From positions 372,001 to 436,000 of the forward strand of contig NZ_JACHLB010000003.1 of the NCBI RefSeq assembly GCF_014207905.1: a stretch of 64,000 nt of DNA, written 5' to 3'. Shown here piece by piece: positions 9,333-17,500 of the stretch (positions within the stretch are counted from its first letter, which is position 1; each line of letters begins with the position of its first letter). The stretch is from Flavobacterium notoginsengisoli. Its GTDB lineage: Bacteria; Bacteroidota; Bacteroidia; Flavobacteriales; Flavobacteriaceae. A model generated the notes under the pieces. The model ran no database searches. It saw only the letters and a list, made by a program, of their open reading frames with translations, and was not told the DNA's origin. The position numbers and the translations under genes were made by a program.

Positions 9333-10274
9333 TTAAAAATAAGGAAGCTCTGCCTTAATTCGTTCCCAAAAAACTTCATTATACAAATAGCTTGAACCTA
9401 AAATGCTGGTATGCTCAGTGTTTTCTACAATAGAAATGGCTAAATCTATATTTTTAGCTTTCAAATTCTCTTTCACTTTCGGAAGAAATAAACGATGTGA
9501 TTTTGCAATGTTACCGCCAATTACAAGCAGATCTGCATCAAAATCGATTATAAAAGGAGCCAAAAATTCGGTTAAATTATTCGCAAAATCATCAAAAATT
9601 TTGGCTGTAGAAAAGCTTTCGATTGCGGCAATTTCTTTAACACCATCAGTCAATTTATTCCCAGTACTTTTTTCATATTCCTTTAAAAACCATCTAGTTG
9701 AAAAGTAACTATCTGCAATACCATCCTGAAAAGGTTTATCCCAAAGACAGCCATTATGAGGCACATTATCTCCTTGAGTAAGCGGTAATTTATTATCTAA
9801 AAAAGCGGCTCCAAAACCTGTTCCTAATGTTATGGCAATTACTTTATTTTCAACCGATGAATTTTCTTTAAGCGATCCTCCAACTCCAAAACAGCTGGCA
9901 TCATTTAAAAATCTAAAACTTACGTTTTTAGCATCTAAATATTTTACAAGTTCTTCTGAAACAGAAACATTGTATAACGATTCGTATTTGTCATTTCCTT
10001 CAAACATTGCGATCCCACTTTCGTACTGAAAAGGGCCTGGCATAGAAAAAGCAATTCCGATTTTATCTTTTTCGGTATAACCCGAAATTTTCTGAACCGC
10101 TTGAATTGTCTGATTGATAATTTCTGCCCATTTCTTAATAATCACTTCCTTAGAAGCTTTACTATCTACTGGTCCGCTAAAATATGTTTCAGGAATTATT
10201 ACAAAGTCATTACCATTTATGGCAGCACTGCTGATGTGGCTTCCGCCAATATCTACACCTATTGTTATTGACAT
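9333..10274 (-). CDS. ROK-family sugar kinase, divergent, lacking the usual zinc motif
   Basis: A 313-residue protein. The N-terminus ITIGVDIGGSHISSAAING is the ROK ATP-binding phosphate-1 loop. IAFSMPGPF, FLNDASCFGVGG and ITLGTGFGAAFLD match the sugar- and phosphate-binding segments, and LLVIGGNIAKS the adenosine region. Canonical ROK proteins carry ExGH and a CxCGxxGCxE zinc cluster after the GTG loop. Here that segment reads DNVPHNGCLWDKPF, so the zinc cluster is missing. The call is therefore a hexokinase-like ROK kinase of a divergent branch rather than a classic NagC/Mlc/glucokinase. It sits between the esterase and lacI genes and would phosphorylate the monosaccharide released by the first PUL. 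There is no DNA-binding domain. Confidence 0.8.
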   Translation of the reverse strand: MSITIGVDIGGSHISSAAINGNDFVIIPETYFSGPVDSKASKEVIIKKWAEIINQTIQAVQKISGYTEKDKIGIAFSMPGPFQYESGIAMFEGNDKYESLYNVSVSEELVKYLDAKNVSFRFLNDASCFGVGGSLKENSSVENKVIAITLGTGFGAAFLDNKLPLTQGDNVPHNGCLWDKPFQDGIADSYFSTRWFLKEYEKSTGNKLTDGVKEIAAIESFSTAKIFDDFANNLTEFLAPFIIDFDADLLVIGGNIAKSHRLFLPKVKENLKAKNIDLAISIVENTEHTSILGSSYLYNEVFWERIKAELPYF

Positions 10275-10514
10275 TTTCTAGTATTTTTTTAATTATTTCT
10301 ATAATTAATCGCTTAATTATTTTTAATTGTCTAATCTATTCAATTGCAAATGTGTGTCTTTTCAAAGCTTTCAAAATAACGTTTCAAACCTATAAAGAAA
10401 GTTTTTTAGCATTTGATACTTTATTGTCAAAAAACAATACTATTTCCATGAAATCATTTAGATGAATTAAAGAAAAACTCTCCTTTTTAATTTAAAACAT
10501 CAGAATGAAATCAT

Positions 10515-11204
10515 TTACTTTTTAAGCGCTTTTGCAATTGTTTTTTCTAAAATTGGTTCCATTACGGCGTATCCTGCTTCATTTGGATGCACTCCATCTG
10601 TACACAATTCGTCTTTTAAACCCATTTTATCGTTTACCATTGCCGAATAATAGTCTACGTAAAAGAGTTTATTTTTTTCTGCGTAAGATTTAATGATTTT
10701 GTTTAGTTCGACAACTTTCGGAGCTGGCTCCATGCCTTTTCTCCATTGGAATTCTAGTGCTGGTAAAACAGAACAAACAATTACTTTTATGCCATTTTGT
10801 TTTGCCAATTCGCACATCGAAAATATATTGCCAGAAGTAGCTTCTACCGAATATGGTCCAGTATTTTCAGCAATATCATTTATTCCTGCCAAAATAACGA
10901 CAACAGCCGGTTTTAATGCGATTACATCTTGTCTGAAACGCAATAACATTTGTGGCGTTGTCTGACCGCTGATTCCTCTATTGATATAATTTTTCGAATT
11001 AAAAAAATCTGGTCTTTTATTCAACCAGCCTTCTGTAATAGAATTTCCCATAAAAACCACACGGCTGTGATCTTTAGAACTTAAAACGGGAACTTTAGAA
11101 TTTTGTTCTTTATAACGATTAAGATTGGGCCAATCTTGACTGTAAGTCAGCTGAAATGTAAAAAAAAATAGTAAAGAGTAATAAAGTAATGTTTTGGTTT
11201 TCAT
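10515..11204 (-). CDS. Secreted SGNH/GDSL hydrolase, likely carbohydrate esterase
   Basis: A 229-residue protein from the ATG at 11204; a longer frame begins at TTG 11210. A signal peptide (to about TYSQ) is followed by the four SGNH blocks: MGNSITEGW (nucleophile Ser), NRGISGQTT (Gly), LAGINDIAE (Asn) and DGVHPNEAGY (Asp/His). The family includes acetyl-xylan and other deacetylases acting on decorated glycans, as well as lysophospholipases. Its place upstream of a sugar kinase and a LacI regulator, with a perfect copy of the putative LacI operator about 165 bp upstream, argues for removal of acyl groups from the PUL substrate. The leader region holds no other gene. Confidence 0.87.
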   Translation of the reverse strand: MKTKTLLYYSLLFFFTFQLTYSQDWPNLNRYKEQNSKVPVLSSKDHSRVVFMGNSITEGWLNKRPDFFNSKNYINRGISGQTTPQMLLRFRQDVIALKPAVVVILAGINDIAENTGPYSVEATSGNIFSMCELAKQNGIKVIVCSVLPALEFQWRKGMEPAPKVVELNKIIKSYAEKNKLFYVDYYSAMVNDKMGLKDELCTDGVHPNEAGYAVMEPILEKTIAKALKK

Positions 11205-11370
11205 GTGCAATTACAACTTAATTAAATCAAAAATTATCGTTTACTAATTATTCCATTTTATCTTAATTAAATCCGAATGTCATTAAAAATTTAGCTATTA
11301 TTTTTTTGATTAATAATTATGCTTTTAAATTTATTTGATTTATTCAAAATGGAAAGAAAGAATGGCAAAT

Positions 11371-11390
11371 ATACTAAAACGTTTTAGTAT
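11371..11390. promoter_or_regulatory. Candidate LacI-family operator upstream of the esterase gene
   Basis: A 20-bp perfect palindrome, ATACTAAAACGTTTTAGTAT, about 165 bp upstream of the SGNH hydrolase start. Its inner 18 bp equal the site at 7820-7837. Confidence 0.78.
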
Positions 11391-11481
11391 ACCAAATAAA
11401 GTTTATTTTTTTTTAAATTGAATGAAAAGCAGAGAATGAACTAAAAAAGCAATTCAATTTTTCTGTAAAAATTAAAACCAA

Positions 11482-11513
11482 AAAGCCTTAAACAATATAC
11501 TGTTTAAGGCTTT
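11482..11513 (-). terminator. Rho-independent terminator of the fructan operon
   Basis: A 13-bp perfect stem (AAAGCCTTAAACA / TGTTTAAGGCTTT) with a 6-nt loop. On the minus strand it is followed by a T-rich tract. It lies 28 bp after the fructokinase stop. Confidence 0.85.
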
Positions 11514-11541
11514 CCACAAAAGAAACATAAGTATTACACTT

Positions 11542-12438
11542 CTATTTCAACATTAAATTTTCAATTTTAGAATTAGAAATTTCCGGATTTGCTCCTGGAG
11601 CTTCGGCAACTAGAGCTCCAACAGCGCACGCAAAATCGATTGCTTTTTGCGGTTCGGTATCATTTAGTAATGAAGTAATTAAAGCCGCTAAAAAAGAATC
11701 TCCCGCCCCCACGGTATCAGCTACTTCAATCGGATAACCTTCATTTTCATAAATTTTACCTTTCCAATGCAATAATGCTCCATGTTTTCCTTTTGTAACG
11801 CACATAGCTTCTGCTTTTGTCTTTTGAAGAATAAACTGCATATTTTCTGCTAAACTTTTAAAAGGAGAATTTAGTGCAGTTGCAATTTCTAATAATTCTT
11901 CATCATTAAACTTAATAAAATGAGCCGCTTGCATTAACTGATTCAAAATTTCATATGAATAATGAGGTTTTCTTAAATTGACATCAAAAACCTTGTAAAC
12001 TTCTATTTCAAGCAATTCTTCTAAGGCATTTCTAGAAATAGTATCACGGCAAACTAAACTTCCATAAATTAAAACATCTGCATCTTCTACTCTTTTTCTT
12101 GCCGAATTATTCAACACAATTTTGTCCCAAGCTGATGGATAATTGATTTCATAACTTGCAGATCCACGTTCCTTTAATGTAACTTGAACCAATCCTGTTG
12201 GAAAATTTTCTGCAACAACAATAGTGTCGGTTTCAAGTCCCAAACTTTTTACAGTATTGATAATATTTTCACCGTCTTCATCATTTCCGACACAACTAAT
12301 CATGGCGACTTCACAACCAAATGTTTTCATTCGAAGCGCCACATTTAATGGAGCACCGCCAATCTTTTTTTCATTTTCAAAAACATCCCAAAGCACCTCT
12401 CCATAAGCTACCGCCTTCAGGTTTTTTCCGTTATTCAT
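11542..12438 (-). CDS. PfkB-family carbohydrate kinase, probable fructokinase
   Basis: A 298-residue protein from the ATG at 12438 (MNNGKNLKAVAYGEVLWDVF). The frame stays open to an ATG at 12522, but those 28 extra codons read through a repetitive palindromic element and look unlike a PfkB start. Ribokinase-family signatures are GGAPLNVALRM near the N-terminus and DTVGAGDSF near residues 241-248, with catalytic Asp247. VNLRKPHYS is also typical. It phosphorylates fructose in the cytoplasm after GH32 hydrolysis and import. It is the last gene after the GH32-SusC-SusD run, separated from susD by 246 bp containing the MITE-like element, and ends at a strong terminator. Fructose specificity is inferred from context. 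Confidence 0.88.
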   Translation of the reverse strand: MNNGKNLKAVAYGEVLWDVFENEKKIGGAPLNVALRMKTFGCEVAMISCVGNDEDGENIINTVKSLGLETDTIVVAENFPTGLVQVTLKERGSASYEINYPSAWDKIVLNNSARKRVEDADVLIYGSLVCRDTISRNALEELLEIEVYKVFDVNLRKPHYSYEILNQLMQAAHFIKFNDEELLEIATALNSPFKSLAENMQFILQKTKAEAMCVTKGKHGALLHWKGKIYENEGYPIEVADTVGAGDSFLAALITSLLNDTEPQKAIDFACAVGALVAEAPGANPEISNSKIENLMLK

Positions 12439-12455
12439 TCTAAAATTATTTAAAC

Positions 12456-12650
12456 CGTTGGGTGTAACTATTTTCAACACATAGAAACATAGTTTTTTGA
12501 AAATGAAAAAAAGGCGTTTCACTAATTTAAATGCACATAGTTTGCTATGTGTGGAAACTTGTTTCTTTTGATTTCTTTTTTAGATGTAATCCCGACGCTT
12601 GGGGACTATGTTTCTATGTGTTAAAATCTATTTTTTAATTACACCCAACG
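12456..12650. repeat. MITE-like palindromic intergenic element, copy 1
   Basis: This is a 195-bp element bounded by perfect 12-bp inverted ends (CGTTGGGTGTAA / TTACACCCAACG). A second, 17-bp pair of arms lies just inside them (AACACATAGAAACATAG at 12476-12492, its complement at 12606-12622). The centre holds a hairpin, CACATAG / CTATGTG, at 12534-12551. A related copy lies at 26905-27090 and shares a 30-bp identical block (here 12511-12540). No ORF is present, so it is a non-autonomous mobile or REP-type element inserted between susD and the fructokinase gene. Confidence 0.82.
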
Positions 12651-12684
12651 TAGATTATTTAATATTTTGTTTCTATTTTTCTCC

Positions 12685-14376
12685 TTAATAACCCGGATTT
12701 TGTTTGTAAAGTCCTTGGCTGAAATTAATCTGTTTCAACGGAATTGGACAATATTCTTCTTTTTGCGCATCAAAATTAGCATCTTGATAATACGTTCTTT
12801 TTGTTTTTTCTCCAGCATAAAAAGTGTTTAAAACTTGATCTGTAACACCCCAACGAACTAGATCAAAGAATCGGCTTCCTTCCATTGCCAATTCTAATCT
12901 TCGTTCCCAACGCATTGCTTTTCGAGCGAAATCTTGTGTCCAATTACAGTTAACTCCATCAACATAAGTTTTAATGTTAAAGTTATTTGCATAAGGCAAT
13001 CTTCCTGTACTTTGCGAAGCTCTTTGTCTAATTTCATTAATTAAAGGCAAAGCTTCTGCTTGTCTTCCTAATTCAATCAAAGCTTCTGCACGCATTAAAA
13101 TCACGTCGGCATAACGAATTTGAATTCTGTTTTTTGAATTCCCGTAAAACGGATCAATATTGACAAAACAGCTGCAGCTTGGCGCAACATTTTCTTTTAA
13201 AGAAGCAAAATAACCGTAAGTTCCCGGAGAACGAACCCAAGATTCAACATATACATATTCTGGGTCATATTTATAAGGCAAACCAGGCATTGCAACGGTA
13301 TGATATAATCTTGGATCTACCGTATTGGCATTTCTGTTTTTATAATCAAAATCTTGATTGTTGTATGTATCAAATTGAGGCAAACCGTCTGCTCCTGTTT
13401 TAAAAGCATTTACTAAGTTCTGACTTGGTTTATGAAAATCACAGCATCCTAAACCTTGAGGTGTTGAAAGCACGTCTGAGAAATTTAATCTTCCGTACAA
13501 AGTTCCGTCGTTATCAGAAAACTGAATAGAGAAAATAGATTCTGGGCCATTTTCATAACTTCCAGGCAAAAAGTTATTCGCAAAATCAGGTTCTAAAGTC
13601 GCTTTTCCGATCACTTTATCTGTTGCTGCAATTACTTCCTGCAAATGCTGTTGATTGATTCCAGTTACTTTAAAATTATCATCTTGCGTATACGCCTGAT
13701 ACAAACGTGTTTTAGCTAAATAAGCATAAGCTGCTTTTTGTGTAGCGCGACCAACTTGCGGCTGTGTTTCTGGCAAAACATCGGCTGCAGCCTGAAAATC
13801 TTCTGCAATTCTATTCCAAAGTTCTTCGTTTGTAAGTGCTACATTTGAAATGGTTTTGTATTCTTCAACTGGAATATCTTCGGTTATATAAGGTACATTT
13901 CTAAACATGATTTTAAGCATGAAATAAAAATGTGCTCTTAAAAAACGCATTTCTGCAACACGTGTTTTCTTTAATGGAAAATCGGCTTCTGAGATTTGTT
14001 CTAATGCTTTCAAAGCTTTATTGGCTCTTCCAACTCCAACATAACTGTTGTACCAAAAAGTGTCTAATTCTCCAAAATCAGGTCTAATATTGTTTGATAC
14101 TTCAAAAAAGTGAAAAACCTGAATATCATTTGTACCGCTTCCGCCTTTGTAGGCATCATCAGAACGAACGTTTCCAAAAGGCCACAAACTGTATGGCGAA
14201 TCATAATGATCGTTTCCTAACTGCGCGTAAGCAGCATTCATAAAACCTTCAATAGTTTCTGGAGTTACAATATCGTCTTCTGATAAAACCCCTCGCGGAT
14301 TATTTTCTAAAAAATCGGAACAGGAAGCGAATAAAATCATCGCTAAAAATCCTGATATATATAATATTTTTTTCAT
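12685..14376 (-). CDS. SusD/RagB-family nutrient-binding lipoprotein (fructan PUL)
   Basis: A 563-residue protein started at the ATG at 14376, 16 bp after the susC stop. The frame is open further upstream, but only this start gives the lipoprotein signal MKKILYISGFLAMILFASC (Cys19). SusD landmarks are DFLENNPRGVLSEDD, VAEMRFLRAHFYFMLKI, the C-terminal MRWERRLELAMEGSRFFDLVRWG, and YCPIPLKQIN. It forms the ligand-binding lid over the adjacent SusC. Genes for two GH32 enzymes lie upstream in the same direction and a fructokinase gene downstream, so the ligand is probably levan- or inulin-type fructo-oligosaccharide. Confidence 0.91.
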   Translation of the reverse strand: MKKILYISGFLAMILFASCSDFLENNPRGVLSEDDIVTPETIEGFMNAAYAQLGNDHYDSPYSLWPFGNVRSDDAYKGGSGTNDIQVFHFFEVSNNIRPDFGELDTFWYNSYVGVGRANKALKALEQISEADFPLKKTRVAEMRFLRAHFYFMLKIMFRNVPYITEDIPVEEYKTISNVALTNEELWNRIAEDFQAAADVLPETQPQVGRATQKAAYAYLAKTRLYQAYTQDDNFKVTGINQQHLQEVIAATDKVIGKATLEPDFANNFLPGSYENGPESIFSIQFSDNDGTLYGRLNFSDVLSTPQGLGCCDFHKPSQNLVNAFKTGADGLPQFDTYNNQDFDYKNRNANTVDPRLYHTVAMPGLPYKYDPEYVYVESWVRSPGTYGYFASLKENVAPSCSCFVNIDPFYGNSKNRIQIRYADVILMRAEALIELGRQAEALPLINEIRQRASQSTGRLPYANNFNIKTYVDGVNCNWTQDFARKAMRWERRLELAMEGSRFFDLVRWGVTDQVLNTFYAGEKTKRTYYQDANFDAQKEEYCPIPLKQINFSQGLYKQNPGY

Positions 14377-14392
14377 TGTTTTGAATCTTTGG

Positions 14393-17300
14393 TTATAAAG
14401 TGAAATTAAGACCTGCAGTAAAAGTCGTTGGCTGCGGATATCCAAATCCAGCATTTTCTGGATCAACTCCTGTGAAATTTTTCGAATCTAAGATCAGTAA
14501 GTTTTGCCCGCTGATGTAAATTCTAAAACTTTCCATATTTATTTTCTTCAAAAAGTTTTTTGAAAGATTGTAACCCAATTGCAAAACTCTTAGTTTAAGA
14601 TAACTTCCGTTTTCTACATAATAAGTTGAAAATCTGTTTTCTGCATTTCTATCTACTGTTGTCAAAGCTGGAATTGTAGAATTTGGATTATCTACAGACC
14701 AAGCATTTAGCAATCGAGTTCCTTTATTAGATCCCACATCATCAACACTCCAGAAATCTGTTTGATATTTGGTATTATTAATCACATCTACATTTCCTGT
14801 TCCTTCCCAAAAAGTGGTAAAATCGAAGTTTTTATAAGACAGATTTAAGTTGATTCCGTATTGAAAACCAGGATTCGGATTTCCAATCCACGTACGGTCT
14901 TTGTCTGTAATTTGTCCGTCTCCATTAAGATCAACGTAACGAATTCTTCCTAAACCTTTTCCTTCCTGAATTGGCGAATTATTAACTTGATCTTGCGTTG
15001 TAAATAAGCCGTCTGTTACATATCCGTACATCGAATTGATTGGTCTTCCTAAAATATTATCATTTAATCCGTCTCCGCCGTAATTGTTTTTAACTTCGTC
15101 TGGCAATTGCGTAATCTTGTTTTTATTGGCAGCAATATTTCCAGAAATTTCATATTTCAATCCGAAAGATGTTTCATCTTGATAGCCAAGAGAAAGCTCC
15201 CAACCTTTATTTTCCATAGAAGCTCCGTTTACCCAACGATTTCCACCTTCTCCAATAACTCCTAAATAAGCGGGAAGCACCAAAATATCATCTGTTTTCT
15301 TGATATAATAATCAACAGATCCACTTAATTTTTGTTTAAAGAAACCAAAGTCTAAACCAACGTTGGTCTGCGTTGTCGTTTCCCATTTTAAGTCGTCATT
15401 TCCAGATTGCGTAGCGATAAAACCAGACGGAAGAAGACCGTTTCCATTTCCTGCAATATCGTATGCTGTTCCGTAAGAAGTTGACCAAGTTGGACTTCCG
15501 CCTGCGTAAGTTGCCAAATAAAGTGAATAAACTGCTGTGTTGCTAATTTCTTGATTTCCTGTTTGTCCCCAGCCTGCTCTTAATTTTAAATCGGAAATTG
15601 CAGGAACGTGATTTTTGATGAAATTTTCATTGCTAATTCTCCAACCTCCAGAAACCGCTGGAAAAGTACCAAACTGATTGTTTTTTCCAAATCGAGAAGA
15701 ACCATCACGACGAATAGTTGCCGAAAGCAAATAACGATTATCAAATTCGTAATCTGCTTTCCCGAAATAAGAAAGCAAAGAATATACGGTCGAAGTTCCG
15801 CTTGTAAAAGATTCTCCAGTTCCTGCATCAGGATACATATAATCTGGCGTTTCAATCAAAAAGTCGTTTTTACGTAAAGTGGTTGTGTCGTACGTGTCTT
15901 TGTACATCTCGGTTCCAGCCATTAAATTCAAATTGCTTTTTCCAAAATTTAAACTGTAAAGTGCCGTATTCGTCCAAGTCCATTTATCGCTTACAGATTG
16001 ATCAATCGTTACAGAAGTTTGATCATTTTGTAAATAACCTGACTTATAACTTCTTTGTAAAGTGCGTTTTTTATAATAACCATAATCAATACCAAAACTA
16101 CTTTTAATATGCAGATTTTTAATGATTTCCAAATCGGCATATGCATTCCCGAAAAGACGTAAATAATCGTATTTATTATCTTTATTGTATTCTAAAAGAC
16201 GAACTGGATTCTGTCTGTCATTCATTCCGCCAACTGGTCCTCCCCATCCTATTCCATCAACCGTTCTTACGGGAATAATTGGCAATGCACGAAGCGCAGG
16301 ATCTAAAACTCCTGGATCTGTAACTTCGTTTGTTCTGTTTAAAGTGAAGTTTTCGCCAATAACCAATTTTCCGTCAAAATATTTATAAGAACCATTCATT
16401 CTCGCAGAAATTCTCTCGAAATCTGTTGTTTTTACTACACCTTCATTTCCATAATAACCCAATGAGAAAACATAACTTCCTTTGTCTGAAGCATTAGAAA
16501 CAGATAAATCATAAGAATTTGCAACTCCAGTTTGAGAAACTTCATCGTACCAATTGGTATCTGCCGATTTTAAAGTTTGTTCTGCATCTAAATATTCAGG
16601 AATAATCACTCTATTTAATTGCGCTTTTCCATTAACATTTGCCCAATCAAACTGATAACGAACATTATTGCTATTAGGATCTAAACCATCATTAATATTA
16701 GCTTGCCACAACGCGCGACCAAATTGATCAGCATTCATAACGCTCAATTTATTAGAATAGCTAGAAAGCGAAGTATAAGTGCTAAAATTAATTCTCATTT
16801 TACCTTCTTTTCCTTTTTTCGTAGTCACAATAATTACCCCGTTTGAAGCTCTCGAACCATAAATGCTCGCAGAAGAAGCATCTTTTAAAACCTGAATCGA
16901 CTCGATATCATTTGGGTTTAATTCATGTAATCCCGATTTAGTTGGCATTCCGTCAATTACATAAAGTGGATCTGTATTGTTTAATGTTCCAACTCCACGA
17001 ATGACAACTTTCGTATTTGCGCCACTCGGAGATCCGTCAGAAGAAACTTTTACTCCCGCAATTCTTCCCTGTAAAGCTTTAATCGGGTTTGGTTCTGGCT
17101 GTTTCAGAAGTTCTTTCACACTCACAACAGCAACAGCTCCAGTAATATCGGTTTTCTTTTGTTTAGAATATCCTGTAACGACAACTTCATTCAATTGATT
17201 ATTATCGACACTTAAAGTAATATTGAGTGTTTTTTGTCCGTTTACCGCGATAGTTTGTGGAGCAAATCCAATAAAAGAAACTACGATTGTTGCATTAGAG

Positions 17301-17497
17301 GCAATATTTTGGAAAGAAAAATTTCCATCAAAATCGGTTGCTGTACTTATATTCGTTCCTGAAATAGTTACAGTCGCGCCAGGCAGCGGCATTCCGTCAT
17401 CAGACGCAATTACTGTTCCCTTTACTTGATTTTCCTGAGCTGACAATATCAGCATAGAAAAAAAGAAGAATAGAAAATAAATGATTTTACTTTTCAT
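14393..17497 (-). CDS. SusC/RagA-family TonB-dependent transporter (fructan PUL)
   Basis: A 1034-residue outer-membrane transporter. It has a signal peptide (to about LSAQ), a carboxypeptidase-D-like domain (VKGTVIASDDGMPLPGATV, DFDGNFSF) and the SusC box LNEVVVTGYSKQKK. The plug contains IDGMPTKSGLHELNPNDIES and DASSASIYGSRASNGVIIVT; a barrel follows, ending in GLNFTL. Its start is 3 bp after the stop of the preceding GH32 gene, a tight coupling that supports a single fructan operon. It should import fructo-oligosaccharides using TonB energy. Domain assignment is certain; the substrate is inferred from the two GH32 neighbours, the MFS porter and the BT1754-like sensor. Confidence 0.93.
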   Translation of the reverse strand: MKSKIIYFLFFFFSMLILSAQENQVKGTVIASDDGMPLPGATVTISGTNISTATDFDGNFSFQNIASNATIVVSFIGFAPQTIAVNGQKTLNITLSVDNNQLNEVVVTGYSKQKKTDITGAVAVVSVKELLKQPEPNPIKALQGRIAGVKVSSDGSPSGANTKVVIRGVGTLNNTDPLYVIDGMPTKSGLHELNPNDIESIQVLKDASSASIYGSRASNGVIIVTTKKGKEGKMRINFSTYTSLSSYSNKLSVMNADQFGRALWQANINDGLDPNSNNVRYQFDWANVNGKAQLNRVIIPEYLDAEQTLKSADTNWYDEVSQTGVANSYDLSVSNASDKGSYVFSLGYYGNEGVVKTTDFERISARMNGSYKYFDGKLVIGENFTLNRTNEVTDPGVLDPALRALPIIPVRTVDGIGWGGPVGGMNDRQNPVRLLEYNKDNKYDYLRLFGNAYADLEIIKNLHIKSSFGIDYGYYKKRTLQRSYKSGYLQNDQTSVTIDQSVSDKWTWTNTALYSLNFGKSNLNLMAGTEMYKDTYDTTTLRKNDFLIETPDYMYPDAGTGESFTSGTSTVYSLLSYFGKADYEFDNRYLLSATIRRDGSSRFGKNNQFGTFPAVSGGWRISNENFIKNHVPAISDLKLRAGWGQTGNQEISNTAVYSLYLATYAGGSPTWSTSYGTAYDIAGNGNGLLPSGFIATQSGNDDLKWETTTQTNVGLDFGFFKQKLSGSVDYYIKKTDDILVLPAYLGVIGEGGNRWVNGASMENKGWELSLGYQDETSFGLKYEISGNIAANKNKITQLPDEVKNNYGGDGLNDNILGRPINSMYGYVTDGLFTTQDQVNNSPIQEGKGLGRIRYVDLNGDGQITDKDRTWIGNPNPGFQYGINLNLSYKNFDFTTFWEGTGNVDVINNTKYQTDFWSVDDVGSNKGTRLLNAWSVDNPNSTIPALTTVDRNAENRFSTYYVENGSYLKLRVLQLGYNLSKNFLKKINMESFRIYISGQNLLILDSKNFTGVDPENAGFGYPQPTTFTAGLNFTL

Positions 17498-17500
17498 AAA

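Larger units (their letters stand above)
11205..11541. other. 337-bp intergenic region between fructokinase and esterase genes
   Basis: It holds the pfkB-side terminator (11482-11513) and the second candidate LacI operator (11371-11390). The rest is AT-rich with no credible coding frame. It marks the boundary between the first PUL and the fructan PUL. Confidence 0.6.

Noticed and set aside
12439..12522. Upstream start for the fructokinase gene at 12522
   Set aside because: The extra 28 codons come from the MITE-like repeat arm, and the PfkB fold starts right after the internal ATG at 12438.
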